Source: an uncultured Bacilli bacterium (GTDB taxonomy: Bacteria; Bacillota_I; Bacilli_A; RF39; UBA660). Taken from it: a stretch of DNA of 31,274 bases. Of this stretch, positions 18,701 to 25,965 are shown piece after piece. The stretch lies in contig CAKPMH010000014.1 in assembly GCA_934167935.1 (NCBI GenBank), positions 1 through 31,274 of the forward strand. Direction: 5' to 3'. Position numbers and translations under genes: made by a program. How positions within the stretch are numbered: the stretch's first letter is position 1; each line of letters opens with the position of its first letter. The notes under the pieces were generated by a model. The model was given only the letters and a program-made list of their open reading frames with translations, did no database searches and had not been told where the DNA came from.

Positions 18701-19836
18701 GCTGCCCAATCTATTTTTGTTGTAAAACCACTTTTTATAGTTGACCAATCTGTTTTTATTGTTGTTGCACTTACCATTTTATATTCTAGTGTTGCACCTT
18801 TTGTTTCTCCAGTTATTTTTACTGTTTTACTACTTGACCAACTTACAGGATCAGCTTGTATTACAATATCTTTAAAATCTTCTGTTTTTATACTTGATAC
18901 TTCTGACTCTGATATTCCATTTCCTGCTATATCATTTGCTCTTGTTCTTATATAATATGTTGTGTTATTTTTTAATTTCTTAAAAGTATTTGATTTTTGA
19001 TATGTAAATGGTCCGCTTTCAGATTCACTAATTGCATATTCAATTGTTTTTTCATCTAAACCACAATTATCTTTTTGTAAGAATGTTGCTACTATTTCTT
19101 TTGTAGGATTTTCAGGTGATAAATTAAGTCTTGGTGCTGTTTTATCTACTTTATCATTATCAACCTTTGTTAAAACAAGTGTTGCTGTACCACTTACTTC
19201 ATTATTTCTTGTATCTCTTAATCTTGCATAAATTACACCATTTTTCTTTATTTCAAATTTTCCGTTATATACTTGCCAATCTCCATCATCTATCTTATAC
19301 TCTTTTACGGTTTCTACATAGTTTGGATATTTTATTGATATATTTTTACTCTTACTACATACAAGATTATCTTCAGGTATTTCTATTTCTATTATTTCTT
19401 TTGTTACATCACAAGTTAAACTAAGTTTTGTATTACCTTTTTCTATCTTAACAGTTCCATTTGTATTACTTGCTACATAATCATCAATTACAACTGAATA
19501 AGAATCAACTTTACCATTACTATCTACACAAACAGTTCCACTTGTTGGAATTTTTCCTTTAATGTCTAGTGTATTTTCTTCGCCATTATAAATATATTTT
19601 CCATTTTCTCCTACTTCAATTCTTTTAGATTTTAAATCTTCATCTATTAAATTGATTTGAGCTTTTTCTTCTAATATTCTTATATAATTATCTGAACTTA
19701 TTTTAATACTTTCTTTTCTTGAACTTTCTACAACATTTCCAATAATTGGAACTGTAATAAGTGCTATTAAAGCAAGTATTACTATTACTGCTAAAAGTTC
19801 TATAAGTGTAAATCCTAATTTTTTATTTTTTTGCAT
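12754..19836 (-). CDS. Giant prepilin-type repeat adhesin with tail-fibre-tip C-terminus
   Basis: A 2360-residue surface protein. The N-terminus MQKNKKLGFTLIELLAV is a canonical type IV prepilin/pseudopilin signal: cleavage after Gly8, Phe as new residue 1 and Glu at +5, followed by the long hydrophobic helix. Residues 60-320 hold mixed beta domains. About 320-405 is a domain with SKTVKI and PTYIYAR motifs, and about 410-1840 holds seven repeats of about 205 residues. A second copy of the 320-405-type domain lies near 1935-2020, followed by a short coil. The tail-fibre-tip domain begins at HPVGSIYMTT (about 2127) and ends YIYKRVS. Each repeat has a fibronectin III-like half and a second half with NTWYKV and LYARxNDGE, and each half has a cysteine pair. 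First gene of a four-gene operon. Ordinary pilins are under 200 residues, so this would be a pilus-anchored or membrane-anchored stalk. Adhesion is inferred. Confidence 0.92.
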   Translation of the reverse strand: MQKNKKLGFTLIELLAVIVILALIALITVPIIGNVVESSRKESIKISSDNYIRILEEKAQINLIDEDLKSKRIEVGENGKYIYNGEENTLDIKGKIPTSGTVCVDSNGKVDSYSVVIDDYVASNTNGTVKIEKGNTKLSLTCDVTKEIIEIEIPEDNLVCSKSKNISIKYPNYVETVKEYKIDDGDWQVYNGKFEIKKNGVIYARLRDTRNNEVSGTATLVLTKVDNDKVDKTAPRLNLSPENPTKEIVATFLQKDNCGLDEKTIEYAISESESGPFTYQKSNTFKKLKNNTTYYIRTRANDIAGNGISESEVSSIKTEDFKDIVIQADPVSWSSSKTVKITGETKGATLEYKMVSATTIKTDWSTIKSGFTTKIDWAANVNIPTYIYARQTDGDNISNTATYTVVTNDITEPELILGNSYITTKSIKIPITLNRDLESDIDNTTCKYGENTNYSYSGKIVNNECVISNLKSGTKYYYRVETRNKAGLNKVVTGDTDTGSSSIKIDLVSYPDNTTYAQYKTAKVKFSQEKITNPTFYIKTTVATTGSINGISCGTGNDPSTCQGTSTTNYAANTWYKVNSNTDVKFTSNGTLYARINDGEIYSSAETMTITKIDTTPPILATGEIYKTTSYASLPFTASDAESDIASVVCSYGKNNNNETTGTIKNDKCEMSNLVSGTKYYYKIIATNNSGLTKELTGSFTSGSTQILFTLTNSPSNTEYAQYKSVKVTFNSKEVTTPTYYIKTTVATTGSIEGISCGTNTDPGTCSKTATKNYNANTWYKVNSNTNIKFTSNGTLYARVNDGESYSSAETMTITKIDTTSPNLTLGNLTKTTKTIKIPFTASDSESGIDSTVCKYGTSTNYGKDGEINNNTCIITGNANTKYYYSITTTNGSGLTTTKTGDTISGSTSISLSLTQYPTTTEYAQYKNVQVTFSAKEVTTPTYYVKATVNVSGSVTGIPCGTNTEPGACKETSTTSYAANTWYKVNSNTNIKFTSNGTLYARVNDGESYSSSETLTITKIDTTSPNLTLGNLEKTTKTVKIPFTASDSESGIDSTVCKYGTSTSYDKDGEIKNNKCEMKSLTSNTTYYYKVVTTNKAGLTKTVTGDTVSGSTAISLSLTQYPTSTEYAQYKVVKAKFTSNNVTTPTYYIKTTVATIGNLSGISCGTGNDPSTCQGTSTTNYAANTWYKVSSNIDITFKANGTLYARVNDGESYSSAETMTITKIDTTPPDLVLGSLKQTTKKTTIPFTASDSESGIDGTTCKYGTSTSYDKDGVIANSKCEMKGLTSNTKYYYILVTTNKAGLTKTVTGDTVSGVTTISFDMTKYPLDTSYSQYKNVQVTFNASNVSVPTYYIKTTVSTTGNVSGISCGTGNDPSTCQGTSTTSYAANTWYKVPSSVKVNFTDNGTVYARVNDGEIYSSAETFTVTNIDKTPPFVELGSATTTTSSISIPIKASDPESRLKSLTCVYGTSTSYGTTASISNNICQLPKLSSGTKYYYKVTAINNAGRITEVKGETTTGVSSIDIGLTQYPTSTSYAQYKTASIKFTATSISTPTYYVKTTVATTGSLAGVPCGTSNDPSTCQGTSTTNYAANTWYKVTGNTNVKFTSNGTVYARINDGKIYSSAETMTITKIDTTSPNLTLGTAATTTSTIVFDVSASDLESGIASTVCKYGTSTNYGYTGEIKNNKCIIKNNVVSGTTYYYQVTTTNNAGLPTTKTGSIKTGITSISFAKTSYPTNTKYAQYQTITTTFTAKNVTTPTYYVKTTVATTSSIAGISCGTSTDPSTCQGTSTTSYAANTWYKVTGNPSIKFTSSGTLYARINDGEKFTSAETYTITEVIDPTPPKLSVTASSTTNSISLKITASDSESGIKSTTCEYGTNTSYGSKGTIQNGVCVATGLSQNTLYYYRVITTNGSGLSTTKTGSIKTLSIEGEITISPTPTTWSKSKTVKISVTNQTSGTTLQYRMVSGTTVKKDWTSISNGGTATINWTATTSNPTYIYARLYDGKNTTSPASATVTTNDADKPICTNTITDYTLSSVTVNMNCSDVGSGINKYYYSIDGASYTESTSKTYKFKGLHVSTIKLKVTDNVGNQTEYTLSESEKNTFYSNIHNLLNTKYTNMVNNQFLTSHPVGSIYMTTSSDENTVAKMASKYGGTWEVYAKGRTIMGYDSSNSSFSTIEGTGGSATTTLSTGNLPSHTHSISHTHTVPQTTITEGAHTHTTGSGTASYSFSVSASGSHSHGFAQGARDAMAIDTPNPSADVQRNLPYSWGYEYLTNSGWWHGWNKRLSSKTTSAGDHSHTVSGSATIPALSIGSSGSHSHTAPAMTTSAASAETSGSTGSGTAFSRLSPYVTVYIYKRVS
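14321..18605 (-). repeat. Seven tandem ~610-base repeats inside the giant pilin-like gene
   Basis: The motif encoding TKIDTTxP recurs near 14934, 15550, 16157, 16766, 17375 and 17992, with a related unit boundary at each end. This gives seven units of about 607-617 bases (about 205 residues). Units are diverged overall but share near-identical stretches, such as the part encoding CGTGNDPSTCQGTSTT and AANTWYKV, so slippage or recombination between units is possible. Confidence 0.85.
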
Positions 19837-19879
19837 ATAAACACATCCTCACTATTTTGTAGTATAATTATCTCTTACA

Positions 19880-19908
19880 ATAATACTATAAAAAAAATAG
19901 TTTTTCAA
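19880..19908 (-). promoter_or_regulatory. Promoter of the pilin/tail-fibre-tip operon
   Basis: TTGAAA (19903-19908), 17 bases, TATTAT (19880-19885), ending 43 bases before the ATG at 19836. The -35 box coincides with the loop and arm of the aspS terminator. GTGAGGATG upstream of the ATG serves as ribosome binding site. Confidence 0.6.
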
Positions 19909-19916
19909 CTATTTTT
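19890..19916 (-). terminator. Rho-independent terminator of the T-box/aspS operon
   Basis: Minus-strand stem AAAAATAGTT / AACTATTTTT with loop GAAA and a following T run. The first arm overlaps the aspS stop codon. Confidence 0.85.
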
Positions 19917-21222
19917 ATGGATTTAATCTATTTGGACCTCTGAATAAAAATTCTGTTTCTTTTACACTTGGAATATCTAAAAGTAACATAGTAAGTCTAT
20001 CTAGACCAACAGCAAATCCACCATGTGGAGGACAACCATATTTAAAGAATTCTAAATAGAATTTTACATCATCCTTTAATCCTTTTTCTTCTGCATTTTT
20101 AACAATTTGTTCATATCTATGTTCTCTTTGAGCACCTGTAGTTATTTCTACACCTCTCCATATTAAATCATATCCTTGTAAAATACCATTTTCATCTCTC
20201 ATATGATAGAAAGCTCTTTTTTCCGCAGGATATTCTGTTACAAAAACAAATTCATGATTATATTTTTCTTTAGCAAGTTTTCCAAGTAATCTTTCTGCTT
20301 CTGTCGTTAAATCATTAACTTCTTCAGTTTCATAATTATATTTTTCCTTTAATTCTTTATATACTTCTTTTAAAGTCATAACAGGGAATGGAAGAGTTGG
20401 AACAGTTATATCAATTCCTAATTTTTCTTTTATCTCTAATCCCATTTCTTCTTTCAATTTTTTAAGTCCATATGTTAACATTTCTGCTTCTAAATTCATT
20501 ACATCATTGAAATCATTTATATAACTAAATTCCAAATCAAATGAAGTAAATTCAGTAGCATGTCTATTTGTATTTGAATTTTCTGCTCTAAAAGCCGGAG
20601 CAACTTCAAATATTCTTTCTAGTCCTGAAGCCATAGCCATTTGCTTATAAAATTGTGGTGATTGAGCTAAATAAGCTTTTCTATCAAAATATTTAACTTC
20701 AAATACTTCACTACCAGATTCTGATGCAGCACCAATTAATTTAGGTGTATGAATTTCTGTAAAATTATTTTTGTATAAATATTCTCTTAAATATTTTACT
20801 AAACAACTTTGTATTTTAAATATCATTGCATTATTTTCATTTCTTAAATCTATAAATCTATAATCTAATCTCGTATCTAAATTAACACTGTTTAAGTCTT
20901 TATAATTAAATGGTAGTTCACTTGCTTTACTTGTTACTATAATACTTTCTGGTATTATTTCCATACCATTTAATTTTACTTTTGTATTTTCAACTAATTT
21001 TCCTTTTATTTTAACTGTACTATCTATTGTTAAATTATCAACTATTTCAACTAATTCTTTATTCTTTTCTTCAGATTTTTCTATTGTTACTTGTACTTTT
21101 CCTGTTACATCCTTAATAATAAGAAATTGAACCCATTGTAAGTTTCTTACATTTTCTACAAAACCTTGTATCTCTATTTCCTTATCATAATAATTTTCTA
21201 AGTCTTTTATATATATTCTCAC
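19915..21222 (-). CDS. aspS: Aspartyl-tRNA synthetase, archaeal/short type
   Basis: Class II synthetase that charges tRNA-Asp, 435 residues. An N-terminal OB-fold anticodon-binding domain (about 1-105) leads to the catalytic core. The core has AYLAQSPQFYKQM, motif 2 FRAENSNTNRHATEF, EYPAEKRAFY and motif 3 GFAVGLDRLTMLLLD. It lacks the roughly 150-residue GAD insertion of standard bacterial AspRS (about 590 residues), so it belongs to the archaeal/eukaryotic-like AspS2 group known from some Clostridia. Members of this group are often non-discriminating and also charge tRNA-Asn. Whether this one is cannot be settled here. AsnRS is a less likely alternative. It starts at GTG 21222 (MRIYIKDL), without a strong binding site, and overlaps the end of the broken 155-codon frame. 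Last gene of the T-box operon. Confidence 0.88.
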   Translation of the reverse strand: MRIYIKDLENYYDKEIEIQGFVENVRNLQWVQFLIIKDVTGKVQVTIEKSEEKNKELVEIVDNLTIDSTVKIKGKLVENTKVKLNGMEIIPESIIVTSKASELPFNYKDLNSVNLDTRLDYRFIDLRNENNAMIFKIQSCLVKYLREYLYKNNFTEIHTPKLIGAASESGSEVFEVKYFDRKAYLAQSPQFYKQMAMASGLERIFEVAPAFRAENSNTNRHATEFTSFDLEFSYINDFNDVMNLEAEMLTYGLKKLKEEMGLEIKEKLGIDITVPTLPFPVMTLKEVYKELKEKYNYETEEVNDLTTEAERLLGKLAKEKYNHEFVFVTEYPAEKRAFYHMRDENGILQGYDLIWRGVEITTGAQREHRYEQIVKNAEEKGLKDDVKFYLEFFKYGCPPHGGFAVGLDRLTMLLLDIPSVKETEFLFRGPNRLNP

Positions 21223-21652
21223 TTGTTACACCACTTTCATTATTTATTTCTACATAATCATATATGTTATCTTCTTTATTTATAAATGGAACTTTAAAAG
21301 GATTTTCGCCATTTAAAAGCATTATTTCTATTAAACTATCTATTTGTTCATCTGTAACTATCCTTTTATAGTAAATAGGATTAGGAATTTTAATTATTGG
21401 TTTATATAAAAGTCCATCATGACTATAATAAGTAAATCCATATTTATGTATTAAAAGTTCTACATCATTTAAATTTTTACTTAAATTTACTTCTCATCTT
21501 CTTAGTAAAAAATTTCTTGCCCATATATTATGACTAGTATTATCCTTACTAACTGTTCTTTTTATTTTATAATATTTTCCATCCTTGTCTATAAATAAAT
21601 CATGTTTTAATACTTCTAAAGCATCATCATATATATTAAAATCATTAATCAT
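21185..21652 (-). pseudogene. Broken unknown frame between hisS and aspS (internal TGA)
   Basis: Starting at ATG 21652 (MINDFNIYDDALEVLKHD), which overlaps the hisS stop by eight bases and follows GGAG, a frame of 155 sense codons runs to TGA-TAA at 21187-21182. It has a single in-frame TGA at 21494-21496, between NIWARNFLLRR and EVNLSKNLNDVE. Codon use and amino-acid content are like the neighbours on both sides of the TGA, so this was, or is, one protein. TGG to TGA is a single transition, so a recent nonsense mutation is the simplest reading. It uses TGG for Trp elsewhere in the same frame. It overlaps the aspS start by 38 bases. No recognised domain. Confidence 0.7.
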
Positions 21653-22916
21653 TTTCTATTACTCCATCTAAGAAATCAATCAATTCTTCTTCTTTTACTT
21701 TATATTCTTCCTTTTTTATATTATCTTTTATTGTAAGTATTTTATTTTTTATTTCTTCTTCACCAATTATAATTATATATTTAGCATTTAATCTATCAGC
21801 TTGTTTAAAGTTTGCTTTTATATTTCTTTTGATATAATCAATATCTGTACTAAATCCATTCATTCTTAGCGTTTGACACAATTTATATGCATAATTAGTT
21901 TCATTGTCACTCATTGGTATTATATATAAATCTAATGTGTCTATATCTAAATTTATATTCTCTATATCTAAAACATTTAAAAGTCTCTCAAAGCCTAAAG
22001 CAAATCCTACGGCTTTTGTTTCTGGGCCATCTAATGTTTCTACTAGTTTATCATATCTTCCTCCACCACATAGTACATTATTGCCCTTAAATCCATTTAT
22101 TTCAGCTTCTACTTCAAATACTGTATTTGTATAATAATCAAGTCCTCTAACTATATTTGGATCAACTTCATATGGTATTTCAAGTAGTTCTAGATATTCT
22201 TTTACTTTATCAAAATGTTTTTTTGCATCTTCTGTTAAATAATCTAGTATTTTAGGAGCATTTTTCATGCAATCTTTATCATGATCTACTTTACAGTCTA
22301 ATATTCTTAAGGGATTTTTATTATATCTTTCCTTACAATCAGAACATAATGAATCTATATATGGTTTGAAATGATTTAATAATGCTTCTTTATATTCTAA
22401 TCTTGTTTTTGTATCTCCTAATGAATTAATTTTTACTTTTATTCCTTTTAGTCCTAATAATTTATATAAAGTAACTGGTATACTTATTACTTCAGCATCT
22501 AAAATAGGATTAGAGCTTCCAAATACTTCTACACCAAATTGATAGAATTCTCTAAATCTTCCAGATTGTGGTCTTTCATATCTATACATTGGACCATAAT
22601 ACCAACATTTTACTGGTTGAGTGGCATCTGCATATCTTTTATTTTCAATATAACTTCTAACAACACCAGCTGTTCCTTCTGGTCTTAAAGTCATAGATCT
22701 ATCTCCTCTATCAACAAAATCATATGTTTCTTTTTTTACTATATCACTTGTTTCTCCAACTCCTCTATGATATAAATTGCTAGCTTCAAATATAGGAGTT
22801 CTTACATATTCATAATTATATTTTTGCATCAATGCTTCCAATATTTTTTCTATATATTTTATATTTTTTCCAGAATTACCATATACATCATATGTTCCTT
22901 TTGGTTTTTGTATCAC
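21645..22916 (-). CDS. hisS: Histidyl-tRNA synthetase
   Basis: Charges tRNA-His. A class II synthetase of 423 residues, standard length. It begins IQKPKGTYDVYG, the typical N-terminus. Motif 2 is seen in MTLRPEGTAGVVR and YYGPMYRYERPQSGRFREFYQFG, the histidine-specific signatures are RGLDYYTNTVFE and LCGGGRYDKLV, and motif 3 is GFALGFERLL. A C-terminal anticodon-binding domain starts at about 325 (LDLYIIPM). I choose GTG 22916-22914 as start, because TAGGAG lies eight to nine bases upstream and the protein then begins as in relatives. The frame stays open six codons further, to a GTG with no binding site. Third gene in the T-box operon, 32 bases after the ClpX-like ATPase. Confidence 0.95.
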   Translation of the reverse strand: MIQKPKGTYDVYGNSGKNIKYIEKILEALMQKYNYEYVRTPIFEASNLYHRGVGETSDIVKKETYDFVDRGDRSMTLRPEGTAGVVRSYIENKRYADATQPVKCWYYGPMYRYERPQSGRFREFYQFGVEVFGSSNPILDAEVISIPVTLYKLLGLKGIKVKINSLGDTKTRLEYKEALLNHFKPYIDSLCSDCKERYNKNPLRILDCKVDHDKDCMKNAPKILDYLTEDAKKHFDKVKEYLELLEIPYEVDPNIVRGLDYYTNTVFEVEAEINGFKGNNVLCGGGRYDKLVETLDGPETKAVGFALGFERLLNVLDIENINLDIDTLDLYIIPMSDNETNYAYKLCQTLRMNGFSTDIDYIKRNIKANFKQADRLNAKYIIIIGEEEIKNKILTIKDNIKKEEYKVKEEELIDFLDGVIEND

Positions 22917-22948
22917 GTTATCATCTCCTACCACATTATATCAAAAAA

Positions 22949-24481
22949 TTATTTTATTTTATATATCTTAGGATTATTTACTGTCTGTTCATCTAAAATA
23001 ATTTCCCTATATTGACATTCATTTGTCATGACTTTCCATCTTACATCTTCTATTGAATCTTCTATTATTCTTTTTATTGAACGAGCTCCTGTTTTTAAAT
23101 TCATTGCTTTTCTTGCTACTTCTTCTATAAAGCTATCTGTATAATTTAATTTTATATTATATTCTTCACTAAAAAATCTTTCATAAAATTGGATACTACT
23201 ATTTTTTGAATTTGTTAAAATATCTATGTAATCATTTAATTTTAATTCATTCATCATAACGAGAACTGGAAATCTTCCTATAAATTCACTTGGCATCATT
23301 CCTATTTTGCTAAAATCATCTAGTGTTATTTCTTTTTTTTCAACTTGATTTTTATTAAATCCTATTATATTTTTTGTTTCATAATCAAGTATATTCATAA
23401 AAGCCCCTAGAGCAAATACTGTTAGTTTTGATGTATCAAATCTATAATTTCTATTATTATATTTTACATTAAATTCTGTTCCATCTAGAAATGGTAGTAA
23501 TGAGTTTAATACTCCTCTTCCTGATACATCATCATTGGAACTACTTCCTTTTTTATCTATTTCATCAAGAGCTACTATTCCATTTTCTGCACGAGATAAA
23601 TCTCCATTACACATAGATAGTAATGGTAACAATATATTTCCTTCTATAGTACCACCAACATATCCTGCTACTGTAATTTGAGTTGAATCTGTTCTTACAA
23701 AAGGTTTATCTATAATACTTCCTATAGTTCTTATTATTTCTGTTTTACCACATCCTGTTTTTCCAACTATTAAACATCTATTTCTTTCACTTGGTATTTT
23801 AGCAAAACCATCTATTTTTATAGCTGATACAATTTTTTTTATTGCTTCATCTTGACCTTTTACTACTTTTTTTGTTTGATCATATAAATCCTTTACATTT
23901 AAAAATTTTTTTTCTTCTTTAAATATTTCATTTAATTCTTTTTCTCTTTCTAAATGTATTTTTTCTTTTAAATTATCTTTTATTTCATATTTTTCATCAT
24001 ATTTTTTTATTATATCAAAAATTGCATTTTTAAGTTCTATATATTCTTCTTTAGAATTTAAAAAATTTAACATCAAATCACTAAATTGTTTAGGAGTTAT
24101 ATTTTCTAATGAAAAACTTTTATCTAAATTATATAAATCAAATTCTTGTGTATCAATTTTTGTATTTAAAGCATTAACGTGTCCAATATAAATAAGTGTA
24201 TTAAAGTCTTCATAATAACGAGCTAATTGTTCATTCATATTTTCATTATTTATACCATACATTTGATTTAATTTATATAATTCTATTGCATTAGCAAAGC
24301 AATAATCTTCTTCTGATTTAGATAAAATAGCATCATTCATTGAAAGATATTCTCTTCTCATATTAGTCTCAAATATATCATTATTTAAAGTACCTTCTAT
24401 TATATCTACTGGTTTATATAAAAAGTAATCATTTCCAAGTGTTTCTTTTTGCATTAAAATAGCACAATATTTTTCTTTCAT
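22949..24481 (-). CDS. ClpX-like AAA+ ATPase with novel N-terminal domain
   Basis: A 510-residue ATPase. The C-terminal 310 residues are a ClpX/HslU-type AAA+ module: Walker A VGKTGCGKTE (about 240), Walker B IVALDEIDK (about 305), SGRGVLNSLLPFLDG, an arginine-bearing FIGRFPVLV and sensor 2 GARSIKRIIED near the C-terminus. The ClpX zinc-binding domain is missing. Instead there is an N-terminal region of about 170 residues related to that of the ATPase gene just upstream, then a charged helix at about 180-210. A ClpP-docking IGF-type loop is not obvious, so this may be a remodelling ATPase rather than a protease subunit. ATG 24481 is one base after the upstream stop (TAA-T-ATG), so the two are translated together. 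Confidence 0.85.
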   Translation of the reverse strand: MKEKYCAILMQKETLGNDYFLYKPVDIIEGTLNNDIFETNMRREYLSMNDAILSKSEEDYCFANAIELYKLNQMYGINNENMNEQLARYYEDFNTLIYIGHVNALNTKIDTQEFDLYNLDKSFSLENITPKQFSDLMLNFLNSKEEYIELKNAIFDIIKKYDEKYEIKDNLKEKIHLEREKELNEIFKEEKKFLNVKDLYDQTKKVVKGQDEAIKKIVSAIKIDGFAKIPSERNRCLIVGKTGCGKTEIIRTIGSIIDKPFVRTDSTQITVAGYVGGTIEGNILLPLLSMCNGDLSRAENGIVALDEIDKKGSSSNDDVSGRGVLNSLLPFLDGTEFNVKYNNRNYRFDTSKLTVFALGAFMNILDYETKNIIGFNKNQVEKKEITLDDFSKIGMMPSEFIGRFPVLVMMNELKLNDYIDILTNSKNSSIQFYERFFSEEYNIKLNYTDSFIEEVARKAMNLKTGARSIKRIIEDSIEDVRWKVMTNECQYREIILDEQTVNNPKIYKIK

Positions 24482-24482
24482 A

Positions 24483-25946
24483 TTATCCCCCAAAACCTAT
24501 TTTTTTCTTCTTGACTTTAAATGATAATGAATCTTCTATATCACTACTTAAGTCTTCTTTTGTTAACATAACTAATTTTTTACGACTTTTATATTTTTCT
24601 TTATTTACAGCATGTTCTAATATTATTTTATTAATTAATTTATCTATATATCTACCATTTCCAAAGTTTTTTACGTTTTTTTGCTTTTCTAATAATTTTT
24701 TTATTTCTTCTTTTAATTCTTCTTCTACCATAAATCCCATTTTAGTTATTTTTAATTCAAATATTTTTAGTAATTCATCTACACTATAGTCTTCATAATT
24801 TAAATAATAACCAATACGTGATTCAAGACCTGGATTCATACTAAGAAAATTTTTCATTTCATCTTTATATCCGGCAAATATAAAAACTGTTTCTAATTTT
24901 TCTAATTCTTTTAATATTTCAACTAGTGCCTCATCTGCGAATTCATTTGATGAACTTGCTAATACATATGCCTCATCAATAAAGATTACGCCACCTCTAT
25001 TTTTATTTATAAAGTTTGCTGTTTTAATTGCGGTTTGTCCTACATATTCCGCAATTAAATCTTTTGGTGTTATTTCTGCTACTTTAGCACTTTTAATATA
25101 TCCCATATCATATAACAACTTAGAAATAATACGTGCCACTGTTGTTTTTCCTGTCCCAGGATTACCTGTAAAAAACATATGTAAATTAGGTTTTTCTAAA
25201 TTTAAATATTTTTCTGTTTTTTCTCTAAATTTTAAGTACATAAATAATTTATTTACTTCTTCTTTTATATTTTTTATTCCTATTAAGTTATTTAATTCAT
25301 CTAATGGATTTTCTATAGCTTTTTTTTCTTCTTTTGCTTCATACTTTATATCTTCTTTTAAATCTACATGTAAATTTTCTCGTAATTGTTTATTTGCATT
25401 ATATATTCCATTATTAAGTTCTATTAACTTTTCTTTTAAATAACTATATTTTTCTAGTTTAATACATTTAATCATTTTTGTTATATAATTTGCTGGCATT
25501 ACAATTCTTTCTTCTTCATCTTTGCTATCATAAGATAATTCATATTGATTAAAAATTTCTAGTTCATCTGCTTCTTTTAATTGTTCTTCATTTGTAATAA
25601 TGATTTTCCATTCATCATTTTCTTCATCATAATAGCCTATATTAATTGCCTCACTTATATCATCAATATATTTAAAAATCAAATCATCTGTATCTTTATA
25701 ATTTTGCTCTAATGTTACATAATCAAGTGGATATCCATAATAATATTCTTCTTCTGATGCTGCAACATATATTGAATCAATTGAATATAATTCTTTCTTT
25801 TCATTATTTTCATAATAAGTTAGTGGATTTAATTCATCTAATAAATTAATGCTTGCTTCTTCTATTACACCTTCTCTTTTAAATATATAAACGTTATCAA
25901 TTAATTCTATTCTTCTATATAGTGTTGCTATAAATTTACTTTCCAT
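24483..25946 (-). CDS. CbxX/SpoVK-type AAA+ ATPase with novel N-terminal domain
   Basis: A 487-residue ATPase. The AAA+ module (about 215-480) is of the CbxX/CfxQ/SpoVK/EccA kind: LIGIKNIKEEVNKL, Walker A GNPGTGKTTVAR (about 260), EYVGQTAIKT, Walker B GVIFIDEAYVLA (about 322), sensor 1 in IFAGYKDEM, and NPGLESRIGYYLNYEDY with the arginine finger. Family members remodel Rubisco, act in sporulation or serve type VII secretion; none of those contexts is visible here. The first ~170 residues (KFIATLYRRIELIDN...SIDSIYVAASEEEYYYGYPLDY) are not part of the family and resemble the N-terminus of the following ClpX-like ATPase. AGGAGG five bases before ATG 25946. First gene behind the T-box leader. Confidence 0.88.
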   Translation of the reverse strand: MESKFIATLYRRIELIDNVYIFKREGVIEEASINLLDELNPLTYYENNEKKELYSIDSIYVAASEEEYYYGYPLDYVTLEQNYKDTDDLIFKYIDDISEAINIGYYDEENDEWKIIITNEEQLKEADELEIFNQYELSYDSKDEEERIVMPANYITKMIKCIKLEKYSYLKEKLIELNNGIYNANKQLRENLHVDLKEDIKYEAKEEKKAIENPLDELNNLIGIKNIKEEVNKLFMYLKFREKTEKYLNLEKPNLHMFFTGNPGTGKTTVARIISKLLYDMGYIKSAKVAEITPKDLIAEYVGQTAIKTANFINKNRGGVIFIDEAYVLASSSNEFADEALVEILKELEKLETVFIFAGYKDEMKNFLSMNPGLESRIGYYLNYEDYSVDELLKIFELKITKMGFMVEEELKEEIKKLLEKQKNVKNFGNGRYIDKLINKIILEHAVNKEKYKSRKKLVMLTKEDLSSDIEDSLSFKVKKKKIGFGG

Positions 25947-25965
25947 AAAAACCTCCTAAACACAT

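Noticed and set aside
11068..19836. Prophage remnant, because of the tail-fibre-like domains
   Set aside because: No capsid, portal, terminase, tail tube, lysin or integrase genes are nearby. The proteins carry signal peptides or a prepilin signal, which phage fibres lack.
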